Positions 35,546-45,962 of a stretch of 64,000 nucleotides of DNA are shown here, in pieces. The notes under the pieces were generated by a model. The model was not told the origin of the DNA and did no database searches. It was given only the letters and a program-made list of their open reading frames with translations. The DNA comes from Halolactibacillus halophilus (GTDB lineage Bacteria; Bacillota; Bacilli; Bacillales; Amphibacillaceae), in the NCBI RefSeq assembly GCF_900115605.1, contig NZ_FOXC01000001.1, positions 1 to 64,000 on the forward strand, in the 5' to 3' direction. Position 1 is the first letter of the stretch. Each line of letters begins with the position of its first letter. A program made the translations under genes and the position numbers.

Positions 35546-37720
35546 TCATCCTTTCTTTTCGTCTGGATATTCAATCCGAGAATGATAAATACCATTTAAC
35601 GTTTCAGATAATGTATAGCTAATTTTTCTTAAATCCAAGAATGTTAAGTGACAGTCATCAAATTGACCATCTTGCATCCGGTCATTGATAATTGCTTGGA
35701 TCAAGTTATCGATTTTTTCCTTCGTCGGTTCTTTCATTGATCTTACAGCTGCTTCGACTGAATCACAAATGGAAATGACCGCATTCTCTTTGGTTTGTGG
35801 TTTAGGACCTGGGTAACGGAATTTTTCTTCTTCTACATCAGGCAACGATTCTTTTGCCTGATAATAAAAGTACTTCACAAGCGTGGTTCCATGGTGCTGT
35901 TTCGCCACATCAATAATTTCTTGCGGAAATTTATTTGCTTTTAATATTCTAGCCCCGTCAAGTGTATGGGATAAAATAATCGTTGCACTTTGAATGGGTG
36001 ACAAAAAGTCGTGTGGGTTTTGAATCCCCATTTGATTTTCAATGAAATAATGTGGATGTGCTGTTTTACCAATATCATGGAAGTAGCTGGCTACACGAGC
36101 AAATAAACCATTCGCCCCAATCGCTTCACACGCCGCTTCACTAAGATTAGCAACCATTAAACTGTGGTGATACGTTCCCGGTGCTTCAGTTAATATTTTT
36201 TTAAGTAACGGATGGTTTGGATTCGCTAATCGAATTAATTTTGTATCAGATAAAATACTTAAAATTGATTCAAAGAAAGGCAACGTTCCAACAACAACAA
36301 CGCCTGAAATTATCGCTTGAATAATCCCAAAACCTACTTGCATCATAATAAACGTCCAAGTATAACTCTCATAAGCAATTAAGAGAAAGCTAAGAATAAC
36401 GATACTGTTTACAAGGCTATTTACGAGCACAACCTTTAAAATGGTAAATCTTTCTGTCACTTTTCGCAACACAAAAATAGTTCCAAGTTGAGAGAATAAA
36501 ATATACACGCCCGCTTGTAAGTTAAGTGCGCCTGGAATCGCCTGATTGAATAACACCGTAGCTGCTAAACTAAAGAATAAGGCATAAAGGATTGCCAGTT
36601 TTTCTTTAAATAATAACCGAATCAACATGCTGACAGACGCAATAGGCATCAGTAAATAAAGACTTGTAGCCTCTACTTCAATCAGACTCATAAACTTCAT
36701 GATGATTAACGGTACTAGCGTTAAAATCAGTAATGCAAATGCATGCTTGCCTCTATCTCTTGTCAAATCAACGTCAAAGTAAAAGCCATAACCAAGTATA
36801 CTCACTAACAAGACTACAAAAAATCCAAGACCTATAAGCGGATAAAAATTTCGTCCTTGATCTAATAAACCAACGAGTGACAGTGTTTCATATATATCAT
36901 TAGAGATTGTCTGTCCTTCTCTTACGATAACTTCTCCCGCTCTGATCATTTGTGGTTCAACATTATTTAAGGCTTGTTCTTCAGCAGTCATCGTCTTTTC
37001 GATTGAGAAAAATGAATTTTCAACAAGCAAGGCTTGACCGAGTGTACTTAATGTTGCGACAATGTCTTCTGGTAGCATTGAATACCGCAATCGATCAGTT
37101 AAACTCTGTTTTTTTTCTGGTAACTCATCTCGCGTGATTCCTTCATTAAATGCTTCATTAAGCGCACTAACAAGTAATGTATAACTGCTGTTTTTTTGAG
37201 CAGTAGACATAGACATTACTATTTCCCACTCCTCCTGAGATAGGGATTGATAGACGTCTTCACCTAACATTTCTTTTAACAATTGTAACTTCTCCGGTAT
37301 CGTTCTTTCAACTTCTGCCAGTTTTGTTGTTGGTTCATCTTCACTGTCTGAATTGTTAGTCGTATCTGCGTCATCTGGTTGTTCATTTTCAACAATGACA
37401 GGTTTATTCACGACCTCAATCGCTTCAAAGATATCTTCAATCAGTGCTAACTGTTCTGAGGTAATACTATGTAACACTTCGTATCGATCACCTACAGCTT
37501 GCACCGCTTCACGTTGTAATCGCTCAGTTTCCTTCGTATCCTCAATCGTAATTGGCGATTGAATCGTTTCTTGTGCTTGACTAAAGCGTTCGATTTCAAA
37601 TGTCTCAGTATAGACATTTGAGACGAGTAATAAGAAGAGTCCAATGCCGATAAAGATAAGGGTAACCCAAATAATGATATGTTGATACGACTTAATTATC
37701 CGTTCTAACCGCATTTTCAC
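35546..37720 (-). CDS. pgpH: 7TM-HD membrane protein PgpH (cyclic di-AMP phosphodiesterase)
   Basis: About 724 residues: N-terminal membrane helix (about 15-35), a large extracellular 7TMR-HDED domain (about 40-290), seven membrane helices (290-480) and a cytoplasmic HD domain with [20 protein letters not shown] and HTLDGARIL. In Listeria and Bacillus PgpH degrades cyclic di-AMP, which controls potassium and osmolyte transport. Start GTG at 37720 lies 8 bases from AAAGGAG; an ATG two codons on is an alternative. Confidence 0.92.
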   Translation of the reverse strand: MKMRLERIIKSYQHIIIWVTLIFIGIGLFLLLVSNVYTETFEIERFSQAQETIQSPITIEDTKETERLQREAVQAVGDRYEVLHSITSEQLALIEDIFEAIEVVNKPVIVENEQPDDADTTNNSDSEDEPTTKLAEVERTIPEKLQLLKEMLGEDVYQSLSQEEWEIVMSMSTAQKNSSYTLLVSALNEAFNEGITRDELPEKKQSLTDRLRYSMLPEDIVATLSTLGQALLVENSFFSIEKTMTAEEQALNNVEPQMIRAGEVIVREGQTISNDIYETLSLVGLLDQGRNFYPLIGLGFFVVLLVSILGYGFYFDVDLTRDRGKHAFALLILTLVPLIIMKFMSLIEVEATSLYLLMPIASVSMLIRLLFKEKLAILYALFFSLAATVLFNQAIPGALNLQAGVYILFSQLGTIFVLRKVTERFTILKVVLVNSLVNSIVILSFLLIAYESYTWTFIMMQVGFGIIQAIISGVVVVGTLPFFESILSILSDTKLIRLANPNHPLLKKILTEAPGTYHHSLMVANLSEAACEAIGANGLFARVASYFHDIGKTAHPHYFIENQMGIQNPHDFLSPIQSATIILSHTLDGARILKANKFPQEIIDVAKQHHGTTLVKYFYYQAKESLPDVEEEKFRYPGPKPQTKENAVISICDSVEAAVRSMKEPTKEKIDNLIQAIINDRMQDGQFDDCHLTFLDLRKISYTLSETLNGIYHSRIEYPDEKKG

Positions 37721-37833
37721 GCACAAAACTCCTTTAGCTTGTGACATTAACTACATTTTACCACACATCAACTTTTTTTGGTCAGTTAATTCACAGAGAA
37801 AAAGACCATCACAAAAAATGACGGTCTGATGAA

Positions 37834-38781
37834 CTATTCTTGTTCATAGGCATCGATGATTCGTTGAACGACAGGGTGTCTCACAACATCTTGTTGTTTT
37901 AAATAAACAAAGCTGATTCCTGATACATGTTTTAATCTATTTTCAACTGAACGTAAGCCTGAATCTGTCCCTCTTGGTAGGTCGACTTGAGTTATATCAC
38001 CGGTCACAATCATTTTTGAGCCAAATCCTAACCGGGTCAAGAACATTTTCATTTGATTAGGCGTGGTATTTTGTGCTTCATCAAGAATAACATAAGCATC
38101 ATCTAACGTCCGTCCCCGCATATAGGCAAGTGGTGCAATTTCAATCGTTCCCCGTTCAATCAGACGAGTAGTATGTTCCTGACCTAGTATCGCGTGTAAA
38201 CTGTCATAAAGCGGACGTAAATACGGATCGACTTTTTCTTTTAAGTCCCCTGGTAAAAAACCTAAACTTTCACCAGCTTCAACAGCGGGCCGCGTAAGAA
38301 TAATCCGTTTAATATCTCCTTTTTTTAATGCTCTCACCGCCATAACGACGGCTAAAAAAGTTTTTCCAGTACCGGCAGGACCAATACCAAAAACAACATC
38401 CTGTTTTTTCATTTGGTTCACATAGCCACGTTGACCGATCGTTTTTACTCGAATTGGCTGACCAAGGTGTGTACGCATAATTTCTTCTTCAAACAATTGA
38501 TGAAATTGATCAATTCGCCCTTTCTTGGCTAGGTCAACAGCATAAATAACATCGCGCTCGGTAACACTATTGCCACGTCTAATGACATCAATCAATGCTT
38601 TTAACACAGCATTTACTAACTCAGCATCCGTTGCTCCACCTTCAACACGCACTTCTTCCCCGCGAGTAATAATGGTCACTGATAATTTATCTTCAATAAG
38701 ATGAAGGTGGCGGTCTTCTGTCCCGAACAACGCCTGGACTTCATCATGGTCCTTAAATACTAAATCAATCAAATGTGTCAT
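37834..38781 (-). CDS. phoH: PhoH-like ATPase
   Basis: A 315-residue protein with an N-terminal KH-like part and a PhoH ATPase domain: Walker A GPAGTGKT (about 138-145), Walker B AYVILDEAQN and VTGDITQVDLP. PhoH proteins act with YbeY and Era in RNA metabolism, matching their shared gene cluster here. AAGGGAG before the ATG. A possible promoter (TTGCAT, 17 bases, TAAAGT) lies at 38860-38832. Confidence 0.92.
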   Translation of the reverse strand: MTHLIDLVFKDHDEVQALFGTEDRHLHLIEDKLSVTIITRGEEVRVEGGATDAELVNAVLKALIDVIRRGNSVTERDVIYAVDLAKKGRIDQFHQLFEEEIMRTHLGQPIRVKTIGQRGYVNQMKKQDVVFGIGPAGTGKTFLAVVMAVRALKKGDIKRIILTRPAVEAGESLGFLPGDLKEKVDPYLRPLYDSLHAILGQEHTTRLIERGTIEIAPLAYMRGRTLDDAYVILDEAQNTTPNQMKMFLTRLGFGSKMIVTGDITQVDLPRGTDSGLRSVENRLKHVSGISFVYLKQQDVVRHPVVQRIIDAYEQE

Positions 38782-38809
38782 AAATAAACTCCCTTAAGTT
38801 AAATAATCA

Positions 38810-38908
38810 TTAATAAATGGTGGTCACGTTTACTTTACCACTCTCAATCAATTGATGCAAAATTTTTTCATCATCGTTTGATTTGATTGGGCGTCCATCA
38901 AAGCGTTG
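38810..38908 (-). other. Possible remnant of a gene 3' end before phoH
   Basis: Leftward from a TAG at 38911-38909, 32 open codons read RFDGRPIKSNDDEKILHQLI and then ESGKVNVTTIY before a TAA at 38812-38810. The composition looks protein-like but there is no start codon or ribosome binding site. yqfC and yqfD sit here in spore formers; I do not recognise the peptide as either. The same bases may hold the phoH promoter (38832-38860). Confidence 0.25.
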
Positions 38909-38967
38909 CTAAAGAAATGACTGCTGAGTAACTAGATTCCTACCGACTTGATTGAAAATAAGTAAAA

Positions 38968-38995
38968 ACCCTTAACGCACATCTGCGTTAAGGGT
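38968..38995 (-). terminator. Terminator of the yqeZ-floA-39002 operon
   Basis: Perfect 12-bp stem ACCCTTAACGCA/TGCGTTAAGGGT (38968-38979, 38984-38995), then TTTTTACTTATTTT leftward. Confidence 0.85.
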
Positions 38996-39001
38996 AAATA
39001 A

Positions 39002-39508
39002 TTAATTATACTTTCTCGTTTGATAAGGTTTTTTCGCGCGCGGGGGCGATAAGACTTCCGCCATAATCACACTGCGCTTTAAACCACCTTTTGATAGCTG
39101 ATTCTTTAAAGCAAGCGAGCGTTTTACTTGTTTTTTAGGTTCAGGTGCCGGCATATCTTTTGTTGTCTTGTTCATCTGTTGCCTTGACACTCTTACCTTT
39201 CGATCAGACTCTTTTTTCGAGTCAACTGCTAACTTATCCCGTAAATCATGTAGTTGCGATTCCATCGTCTGATTGGTCGACAGTTTCTCCTCCCGCTCGG
39301 CTTCTGCATACGGCGAATACTCATATTCACTGTAGGTCTCAACCTGAGGTGACGGTTCTGTTCGCTCAGTCATCACTGGTTGAGGTTTAGTTTTCATTTG
39401 TTTTGGTGTTTTCTTTTCAGCTTGTTTACCCTCATCGGATTTAGATTTTAATACACTTGATCCGACTATAATTAAGAAACTGATTAATGGAACAATAATA
39501 TCTTCCAT
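39002..39508 (-). CDS. Small membrane-anchored protein following floA, function unknown
   Basis: 168 residues: one N-terminal membrane helix (about 4-20), a long polar, probably disordered middle rich in Lys, Glu, Thr and Pro, and a conserved-looking basic C-terminus (SKGGLKRSVIMAEVLSPPRA). I recognise the C-terminal pattern as common in Firmicutes proteins but know no function. It follows floA by 35 bases and ends at the operon terminator, so it probably works at the membrane with FloA and YqeZ. The site of B. subtilis yqfB. Confidence 0.65.
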   Translation of the reverse strand: MEDIIVPLISFLIIVGSSVLKSKSDEGKQAEKKTPKQMKTKPQPVMTERTEPSPQVETYSEYEYSPYAEAEREEKLSTNQTMESQLHDLRDKLAVDSKKESDRKVRVSRQQMNKTTKDMPAPEPKKQVKRSLALKNQLSKGGLKRSVIMAEVLSPPRAKKPYQTRKYN

Positions 39509-39543
39509 TTGATCACATCCACTTCATTTTTGTCACAGACAAT

Positions 39544-40542
39544 CTATTCCTCATCTGTATCTTCTTCTGACATTTTGCCGATTGAGTCTCTCATCTCAGT
39601 ATCAGCACCAATATTACGGTAATTCATGTAATCCATGACACCCATATGACCACTGCGTAAGGCTTCGGCTAGTGCGCGTGGCACATCTGCTTCTGCTTCG
39701 ACCACCTTCGCGCGCATCTCTTGAACGCGGGCAACCATTTCTTGTTCTTCGGCCACAGCCATCGCCCGACGTTCTTCGGCTTTTGCCTGGGCAATGTTTT
39801 TATCTGCTTCCGCTTGGTCAGTTTGAAGAATCGCCCCAATATTTTTACCGATATCAACATCGGCAATATCAATTGAGAGAATTTCAAAGGCTGTCCCAGC
39901 GTCTAACCCACGATTTAAGACATTGTGTGAGATAGAGTCTGGATTTTCAAGCACTTGCTTGTGGGATTTTGAACTACCGATCGTACTAACAACACCTTCA
40001 CCAACACGGGCAATAACAGTCTCTTCACCCGCACCACCGACAAGGCGGTCAATATTGGCACGTACGGTAATACGTGCTTTGGCTTTCACTTCAATCCCAT
40101 CCATCGCAATACCTGCGATAAACGGTGTTTCAATCACTTTCGGGTTAACACTCATCTGAACCGCTTGTAAGACGTCACGACCTGCTAAATCAATCGCAGC
40201 CGCACGTTCAAAACTTAGTTCAATATTGGCACGTTGTGCAGCAATAAGAGCATTCACAACCCGGTCAACATTACCACCCGCTAAATAGTGGGATTCTAAT
40301 TGATTTGTGTTGACATCAACACCCGCTTTATGAGCCTTAATAAGGGGATTGATGACACGATTTGGCACAACGCGACGTAAACGCATACCGACTAATGTGA
40401 AAATACTTACTTTAACCCCTGCCGCTAACGCACTAATCCACAGTGCCACTGGCACAAACGTTAATAGAACGACAAGTGCAATAATGATAATTCCAATCGC
40501 AATGATTGGGAAAAAATGCTGTACAGTATTAAATTCATTCAT
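39544..40542 (-). CDS. floA: Flotillin-like protein FloA
   Basis: Membrane scaffold protein of functional membrane microdomains. 332 residues: N-terminal hydrophobic hairpin (about 10-45), PHB/SPFH region ([20 protein letters not shown]) and a C-terminal coiled coil of EA repeats ([20 protein letters not shown]). AGGAGG before the ATG. It follows yqeZ by 2 bases, the usual NfeD-flotillin pair. Confidence 0.95.
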   Translation of the reverse strand: MNEFNTVQHFFPIIAIGIIIIALVVLLTFVPVALWISALAAGVKVSIFTLVGMRLRRVVPNRVINPLIKAHKAGVDVNTNQLESHYLAGGNVDRVVNALIAAQRANIELSFERAAAIDLAGRDVLQAVQMSVNPKVIETPFIAGIAMDGIEVKAKARITVRANIDRLVGGAGEETVIARVGEGVVSTIGSSKSHKQVLENPDSISHNVLNRGLDAGTAFEILSIDIADVDIGKNIGAILQTDQAEADKNIAQAKAEERRAMAVAEEQEMVARVQEMRAKVVEAEADVPRALAEALRSGHMGVMDYMNYRNIGADTEMRDSIGKMSEEDTDEE

Positions 40543-40544
40543 AA

Positions 40545-41873
40545 TTATTTTTCCTCCTCTTCGATTCGTTGTACAACGATACGTGACCCATTGACTGAGA
40601 TAATTTCAATCGGATCATTTTGGTTGATAAAGTTTCCAACCGATACAATATCTAAGCGTTCACCTTCAAATAAACCTGTTCCTGAAGGTCTCAGTGGTGT
40701 AAGTGCACGTCCTGTTAGCCCGACGAGTTGCTTGCGACTAACAGATGACACATAACCCTTATCAACCGTCTCCCGGTCAGCCAGAATAATATGGCGCAAT
40801 AAACCTTTTTGTAAGCCAATCCGCTTATACAGATAAACGGCAACTAAAATTGTCAGGGTAATGGCAATTAAAAGACTCAGACTCAAAGCAAAAATATTGT
40901 CTGTTGCCATAAATAAACTCACGATAATACTCATTGTTCCTAAGCCACCGAGAATTCCCCCTGGGACAAAGAATTCTATCACAATGAGTGCAGCACCAAG
41001 AATCAATAACACAAAGACCTCATAACCGGCAAGCCCTGCGATTAAGTGTCCATAGAAGAATAACAGTAAACTAATCAGTCCAACAGAACCTGCAACACCA
41101 AAACCTGGTGAATACAATTCGACAACAAGACCAATGCCTGCTAGTGACAACAAGATTGAAACAACAACAGAGTTTGTTAGAAATCTTGCTAGAGATTCAG
41201 CCGGTTGCTGCTCAACATCAACGATGGTGGCATTTTCTAATTCAAGCGCTACTAAAACATCATTAAGTGATGCAACAGTCCCGTTAGAGTAGCCGACCTC
41301 TAGAGCTTTTGTTGGTCCGAGTGTCAAATAAGTTCCTTCCGGGGCATTATATTCAGGTAAATCAATCGATGCATCTGCCATTGCCTCAGCATAAATACGC
41401 TCTCTTCCTCCTGCTTCTGCTGCACTACCCATTGCCTCGCGCCAGTAAGACTGCGCTTTTTGATCAGCAGCTGTTCCATCATTGTTAATGATCCCGCTTG
41501 CGCCAATCGTTGCCTGCGGAGCCATATAGATGTTATCCGAAAATAGGGCGATATACGAGCCAGCTGAGAGCGCACGTGAACGTATGTAAGTCGTTGTGTC
41601 AATCTCTACAGCTTGCAACAGTTCACCAATATCATTAGCTGCTTCTACAAGACCACCAGGTGTATTCACTTCAAAAACAATATGGTCGGCTTCTTGTTCT
41701 TGAGCTTCATTAATTGCGCGAGTTAAAAATGCTCCCAATCCTTTTTCAACTTCATTTTCAATCGGAATCACATAAACGGTTTCACCGTCTGCTTCAACAG
41801 ATTGTGGCCCGAGGACGTGTACAACCGGTATAAGAATGACTAACATCAACATAATAGCATAAATCTTCTTCAC
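40545..41873 (-). CDS. yqeZ: Membrane-bound NfeD serine protease family protein (YqeZ)
   Basis: 442 residues: signal-like N-terminus (about 5-25), ClpP-like protease domain with [10 protein letters not shown] (putative catalytic Ser) and [10 protein letters not shown], four or five membrane helices (about 235-360) and a C-terminal NfeD OB fold. Partner of FloA. The start is GTG at 41873 with GGAGGTGG 6 bases before it. First gene of the three-gene operon. Confidence 0.92.
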   Translation of the reverse strand: MKKIYAIMLMLVILIPVVHVLGPQSVEADGETVYVIPIENEVEKGLGAFLTRAINEAQEQEADHIVFEVNTPGGLVEAANDIGELLQAVEIDTTTYIRSRALSAGSYIALFSDNIYMAPQATIGASGIINNDGTAADQKAQSYWREAMGSAAEAGGRERIYAEAMADASIDLPEYNAPEGTYLTLGPTKALEVGYSNGTVASLNDVLVALELENATIVDVEQQPAESLARFLTNSVVVSILLSLAGIGLVVELYSPGFGVAGSVGLISLLLFFYGHLIAGLAGYEVFVLLILGAALIVIEFFVPGGILGGLGTMSIIVSLFMATDNIFALSLSLLIAITLTILVAVYLYKRIGLQKGLLRHIILADRETVDKGYVSSVSRKQLVGLTGRALTPLRPSGTGLFEGERLDIVSVGNFINQNDPIEIISVNGSRIVVQRIEEEEK

Positions 41874-41992
41874 TTCACCACCTCCTTCTTATAAATGTCA
41901 ATATTGAAGAACCTTACCATACTATGGTATCAGTATAACATGTAAATATCAAAAAATATTGTAAAATCTCTTGGTTCTTTTATAAAAAGTAA

Positions 41993-42026
41993 AAAAGACC
42001 CTATCCAATAGGATAAGATCTTTTTC
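41993..42026 (-). terminator. Terminator of the rpsU-yqeY operon
   Basis: Hairpin with TATCC/GGATA and AAAGA/TCTTT arms between 41993 and 42024, followed leftward by T-rich sequence; two small mismatches. Confidence 0.7.
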
Positions 42027-42045
42027 ATTTGAGATTTCGTAATAT

Positions 42046-42492
42046 TTATGATAAATGTTTTTGCACGAGTTTATTCACTTGTGTTCCATCCGCTTTGCCT
42101 TTAACCTTCGGCATAAGCGCACCCATCACTTTACCCATCTCTTGTTTAGATGTCGCTTGAACTTGTTCGATTGTTTCAATAACAATTGCTTCAAGCTCGT
42201 CATCTGATAGCTGCTCTGGCATATATTCTTGTAAAAACTCAATCTCTCGATCAAGACTCTCAACAAGATCATCGCGTCCAGCTTCTTTAAATTCACGGAG
42301 GGAATCCTTACGCTGTTTTAGCTCACGAGCTAAAACAGTGAGTTCTGCTTCTTCAGATAATGACTCGTTACCAAGCTTGATTGCTTCATTTTGAAGTGAA
42401 GCTTTCACCATGCGAATTGTACTTAGCTTTTGCTTTTCCTTATTGCGCATCGCTTGTTTCATATCTTGGTTTAACGTTTCTAACAATGACAT
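42046..42492 (-). CDS. yqeY: YqeY (GatB/YqeY domain) family protein
   Basis: 148 residues with the YqeY fold: helical N-terminus ([20 protein letters not shown]) and the tail domain shared with GatB, ending [18 protein letters not shown]. It is thought to bind tRNA; its exact role is unknown. Follows rpsU by 46 bases, as in most Firmicutes. GAGGGTG before the ATG. Confidence 0.93.
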   Translation of the reverse strand: MSLLETLNQDMKQAMRNKEKQKLSTIRMVKASLQNEAIKLGNESLSEEAELTVLARELKQRKDSLREFKEAGRDDLVESLDREIEFLQEYMPEQLSDDELEAIVIETIEQVQATSKQEMGKVMGALMPKVKGKADGTQVNKLVQKHLS

Positions 42493-42538
42493 TACTTTCT
42501 ACACCCTCTTTATAAGAAAACAATCTTCTTATCGGTAA

Positions 42539-42712
42539 TTACTTACGCTTTCTAGCCGCCTCAGATTTCTTCTTACGTTTTACGCTAGGTTTTTCATAAA
42601 ATTCACGCTTACGATATTCAGACATTGTACCTGATTTTGATACACTGCGTTTAAAGCGACGAAGAGCATCTTCAAGAGACTCGTTTTTACGAACGCGAGT
42701 TGTATTTGACAT
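42539..42712 (-). CDS. rpsU: 30S ribosomal protein S21
   Basis: 57-residue basic protein of the small subunit, near the anti-Shine-Dalgarno end of 16S r[23 protein letters not shown] start and [11 protein letters not shown] end are typical. ATG at 42712 with GGAGGGAGGG before it; the frame is open for 18 further codons without a good start. Confidence 0.97.
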   Translation of the reverse strand: MSNTTRVRKNESLEDALRRFKRSVSKSGTMSEYRKREFYEKPSVKRKKKSEAARKRK

Positions 42713-42789
42713 GCTAATTTCCCTCCCTCCGAAGCATCCAACATTTTGATAGGACATTTTAGCCATAGGACGAAAAATGTCTCTATGAC

Positions 42790-42818
42790 ATTATAATATA
42801 TAGATATTTTTAGGTCAA
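42790..42818 (-). promoter_or_regulatory. Promoter of rpsU-yqeY
   Basis: Read leftward: TTGACC (42818-42813), 17 bases, TATAAT (42795-42790), 77 bases before the rpsU ATG. Confidence 0.88.
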
Positions 42819-42864
42819 TGTTTTGTTTTCAAACAAACAAGAACTTTGACAAAAAAACAAGAAC

Positions 42865-42885
42865 AATCACTATAAAAGCGTGATT
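42865..42885 (-). terminator. Possible weak terminator after mtaB
   Basis: AATCAC/GTGATT (42865-42870, 42880-42885), with T-rich sequence leftward. It overlaps the mtaB stop codon. Confidence 0.45.
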
Positions 42886-44224
42886 ATACTTCAGTTAATC
42901 GTGGTTCTGACATCACTCGAACAAATTCACCTTGATTGATCGGATAGCCGGCTTTTGTTAGTTTTACACGAACAATTTCACCAATCATAGAAGCTTCACC
43001 GACAAATTGAAGACGCATATAATTGTCTGAGTAACCCGTTAACCATGTTTGGCCATCAATTTCTTCAACTTCTTCAGGAATAACTTCAACAACGTCCCCT
43101 TCATAACGACTTGCATAGGCTTTTGCTTGTTGTTCTGAGAGGGTCATCAGTCTGTGCACCCGGTCATTTTTTACCTCATCATTAACTTGGTCAGCCATCT
43201 TAGCTGCTGGTGTGCCTGTTCGTTTTGAGAACGGAAAGACATGCAGTTCTGAAAAACCAATCTCTTGAATAAAGCGATACGTCTCCATAAACTCCTCATC
43301 TGTTTCCCCCGGGAAACCAACAATCACGTCAGATGTGACCGCTAAACCTGGTAAGGCTTGTTTCAATCGATTTATTTGTGATTTATAAAACTCAGTAGAA
43401 TATTTACGGCGCATCCGTTCCAGCACCGTATCAGATCCAGCTTGTAGCGGCACGTGTAAGTGACGCACAATTTTTTCTGACTCATCAATCACTTGCATCA
43501 CTTTTTCCGTAATTTGACTCGCCTCAATAGAAGAAATACGAATCCGCTTTAAGCCATCGACTTTTGTCTCTAGGTCTGACAACAAATCTGCAAAGTCATA
43601 GTCGGTAAAATCTTCTCCATATCCAGCGGTGTGAATACCAGTTAAAACAACTTCCTTATAGCCGGCATCGACAAGTTGTTGAGCTTGTTTAATTACATTC
43701 TCCGGCTCACGTGAGCGTAATAATCCGCGGGACCATGGAATAATACAGAATGTACAGAAGTTATTACAGCCTTCTTGAATCTTTAAATTCGCCCGGGTAC
43801 GATCTGAAAAGTCCGGAACATCCATTTCTTCAAAGACACGGTTTTTCATAATGTTTGAGACACCATTCACTGGTTCGCGGGTCTCAATATGTTGTTCTAT
43901 ATAGTCAATCATCTTCCCGCGGTCCTGAGTACCGACCACAACGTCGACACCAGGAATCTCCATGACTTCACCTGGTGATACTTGAGCATAACACCCCGTT
44001 ACACAGACGACGGCTTCAGGATTTTTGCGAATCGCACGTCGAATAATTTGACGTGATTTCTTATCACCTGTATTGGTTACGGTACACGTATTAATCACAT
44101 AAATATCCGCGATGGCTTCAAAATCAACGCGTTCATATCCTTGATTTTTAAATGACTGCCATATTCCTTCTGTTTCATATTGATTTACTTTACAACCTAA
44201 TGTATGAAAGGCAACTGTCGTCAT
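42884..44224 (-). CDS. mtaB: tRNA N6-threonylcarbamoyladenosine methylthiotransferase MtaB
   Basis: Radical SAM enzyme that adds a methylthio group to t6A37 of tRNAs reading ANN codons. 446 residues: N-terminal UPF0004 domain with three cluster cysteines (TLGCKVN, NTCTVT, VTGCYAQ), radical SAM motif CNNFCTFC, and a C-terminal TRAM domain. ATG at 44224 with GGAG before it; a TTG at 44245 would overlap rsmE. YqeV of B. subtilis. Confidence 0.94.
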   Translation of the reverse strand: MTTVAFHTLGCKVNQYETEGIWQSFKNQGYERVDFEAIADIYVINTCTVTNTGDKKSRQIIRRAIRKNPEAVVCVTGCYAQVSPGEVMEIPGVDVVVGTQDRGKMIDYIEQHIETREPVNGVSNIMKNRVFEEMDVPDFSDRTRANLKIQEGCNNFCTFCIIPWSRGLLRSREPENVIKQAQQLVDAGYKEVVLTGIHTAGYGEDFTDYDFADLLSDLETKVDGLKRIRISSIEASQITEKVMQVIDESEKIVRHLHVPLQAGSDTVLERMRRKYSTEFYKSQINRLKQALPGLAVTSDVIVGFPGETDEEFMETYRFIQEIGFSELHVFPFSKRTGTPAAKMADQVNDEVKNDRVHRLMTLSEQQAKAYASRYEGDVVEVIPEEVEEIDGQTWLTGYSDNYMRLQFVGEASMIGEIVRVKLTKAGYPINQGEFVRVMSEPRLTEV

Positions 44225-44228
44225 CTTC

Positions 44229-44978
44229 TCACTCCGTTTCTTCAAAATAATAAGATAGTGCTGATAATAAGTATAATGGGGCGGTTTCTGTCCGCAATAT
44301 TCTTGGCCCTAAACGGATCGCTTGAAAATGAGCCTCATAAAAAGCATGGACCTCTTTCTCATCCAGTCCACCTTCAGGGCCAATCACAATCAAGACCCGA
44401 TCACCTGGTTGAATCTTGTTAAAGTGATGCGAGAGTTTGTTTGACTCGAGTTCGCGGGCCGTTTCTTCATAAGCCATAAATAAATGATCATACTCATGAC
44501 TTAATTCTACAATATTCATAAGCGTCTGAACAGAGTAGATCTCAGGTAAGATTTGTCGATGTGACTGCTCACTCGCTTCCTTTACAATCTTTTGTAAGCG
44601 CGCTAATTTCTTGCCTTCTTTTTTCTTATCCCACTTCACAATCGACCGAACGGCATTAAACGGCACAAAAGATCGTGCGCCAAGCTCAGTAGCTTTTTGC
44701 ACGATCCAGTCCAATTTATCACCTTTAGGTAGGCCTTGCACGATCGTGACATCAACCGGTAACTCTGTCTGAGCATCCAAATAATCAACGAGTCGTAAAG
44801 TGACTTGTTCATCGATCGCAGTAATTTGACAGATGGCTTGTTTACCATCCGGATGACTGCAGATGACATGATCGTCTACTTTTTTTCGCATCACATTGAC
44901 AAGATGATGATAATCATCACCTGTAATGGTAACTTGTTCACCTTGCCACTGATCTTTCTCAACAAAATAATATTGCAT
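44229..44978 (-). CDS. rsmE: 16S rRNA (uracil1498-N3)-methyltransferase RsmE
   Basis: SPOUT methyltransferase acting on U1498 of 16S rRNA. 249 residues with N-terminal PUA-like part (GDDYHHLVNVMRKK), and the knot motifs VIGPEGGLDEKE and LGPRILRTETAPLY. AGGGTG lies 7 bases before the ATG at 44978. Ends 5 bases before mtaB. Confidence 0.95.
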   Translation of the reverse strand: MQYYFVEKDQWQGEQVTITGDDYHHLVNVMRKKVDDHVICSHPDGKQAICQITAIDEQVTLRLVDYLDAQTELPVDVTIVQGLPKGDKLDWIVQKATELGARSFVPFNAVRSIVKWDKKKEGKKLARLQKIVKEASEQSHRQILPEIYSVQTLMNIVELSHEYDHLFMAYEETARELESNKLSHHFNKIQPGDRVLIVIGPEGGLDEKEVHAFYEAHFQAIRLGPRILRTETAPLYLLSALSYYFEETE

Positions 44979-44991
44979 CACGTGTCACCCT

Positions 44992-45939
44992 TTACTCGTT
45001 TTCTGGCTTTTTAGCCACAATCGAAATCCAATCTTCCATTTGATTTACTTCGATAATGTCAAATCCTGCGTCGATTAATGCTTGCTTAACATGATCTTTT
45101 TTCTGCATAATAATTCCAGACGTAATAAAATAACCTCCTGGTTTAAGAGCTTTAAAAGCATCCTGTTCAAATAAAAGAATAATCTCGGCTAATATGTTCG
45201 CCACCACAATATTGACTGATGTTTCAACACCTTGGAGTAAGTTGTTTTGCTTGATTGTCACGACGTCATGAACGTGATTCAGTTTCGTATTTATACGCGC
45301 CGAATGAACAGCAACTTCATCTAAATCATACGCATCGATATGACTCGCACCTAGTTTAGCCGCGGCAATACTTAAGACACCCGAACCGGTACCGACATCG
45401 ATAACGGTATCACCACTCGATAAATAATTTTCAATCGCTTGAATACTCAACACGGTGGTTGGGTGTGTCCCCGTCCCAAATGCCATACCAGGGTCTAGTT
45501 CAATGATTAACTCGTCAGCACCAACGGGTGTGTAGTCTTCCCATGTGGGGGTAATCGTAATATGATTTGAAATCTTAACCGGTTTATAATACTTTTTCCA
45601 AGCCGTTGCCCATTGTTCTTCATTAACTTCGCTAACGGATATTTGATTTAGTCCTAAGTCAATGTCATAAGCGATCAATTGATTGATTGCCTCTTTAATT
45701 TGGTCAACCGTTTCACCTAGAAAGCTATTCACAGACAAGTAGGCTTTGAGAATCACACCTTCTTCAGGATAATCCTCAGGGTCTAAATCATAGATTTCAC
45801 CAAAAACATTCTCTCTCGTTTTTAAAAAGTCAGCTTTATCCTCAATAACAACACCACTTGCGCCTGCTTCATGTAAAATATTTGATACCGGTTCAATCGC
45901 TTCATTGGTCGTATGAATACAGAGTTCGGACCAGTTCAT
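44992..45939 (-). CDS. prmA: Ribosomal protein L11 methyltransferase
   Basis: Trimethylates lysines of ribosomal protein L11 using SAM. 315 residues with the SAM site [17 protein letters not shown] and the substrate-side motif [15 protein letters not shown] at 45939 is chosen for MNWSEL; GTG at 45948 is possible. Lies between dnaJ and rsmE as in B. subtilis. Confidence 0.94.
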   Translation of the reverse strand: MNWSELCIHTTNEAIEPVSNILHEAGASGVVIEDKADFLKTRENVFGEIYDLDPEDYPEEGVILKAYLSVNSFLGETVDQIKEAINQLIAYDIDLGLNQISVSEVNEEQWATAWKKYYKPVKISNHITITPTWEDYTPVGADELIIELDPGMAFGTGTHPTTVLSIQAIENYLSSGDTVIDVGTGSGVLSIAAAKLGASHIDAYDLDEVAVHSARINTKLNHVHDVVTIKQNNLLQGVETSVNIVVANILAEIILLFEQDAFKALKPGGYFITSGIIMQKKDHVKQALIDAGFDIIEVNQMEDWISIVAKKPENE

Positions 45940-45962
45940 GACAATCACTCTCTTTTCTTTAT

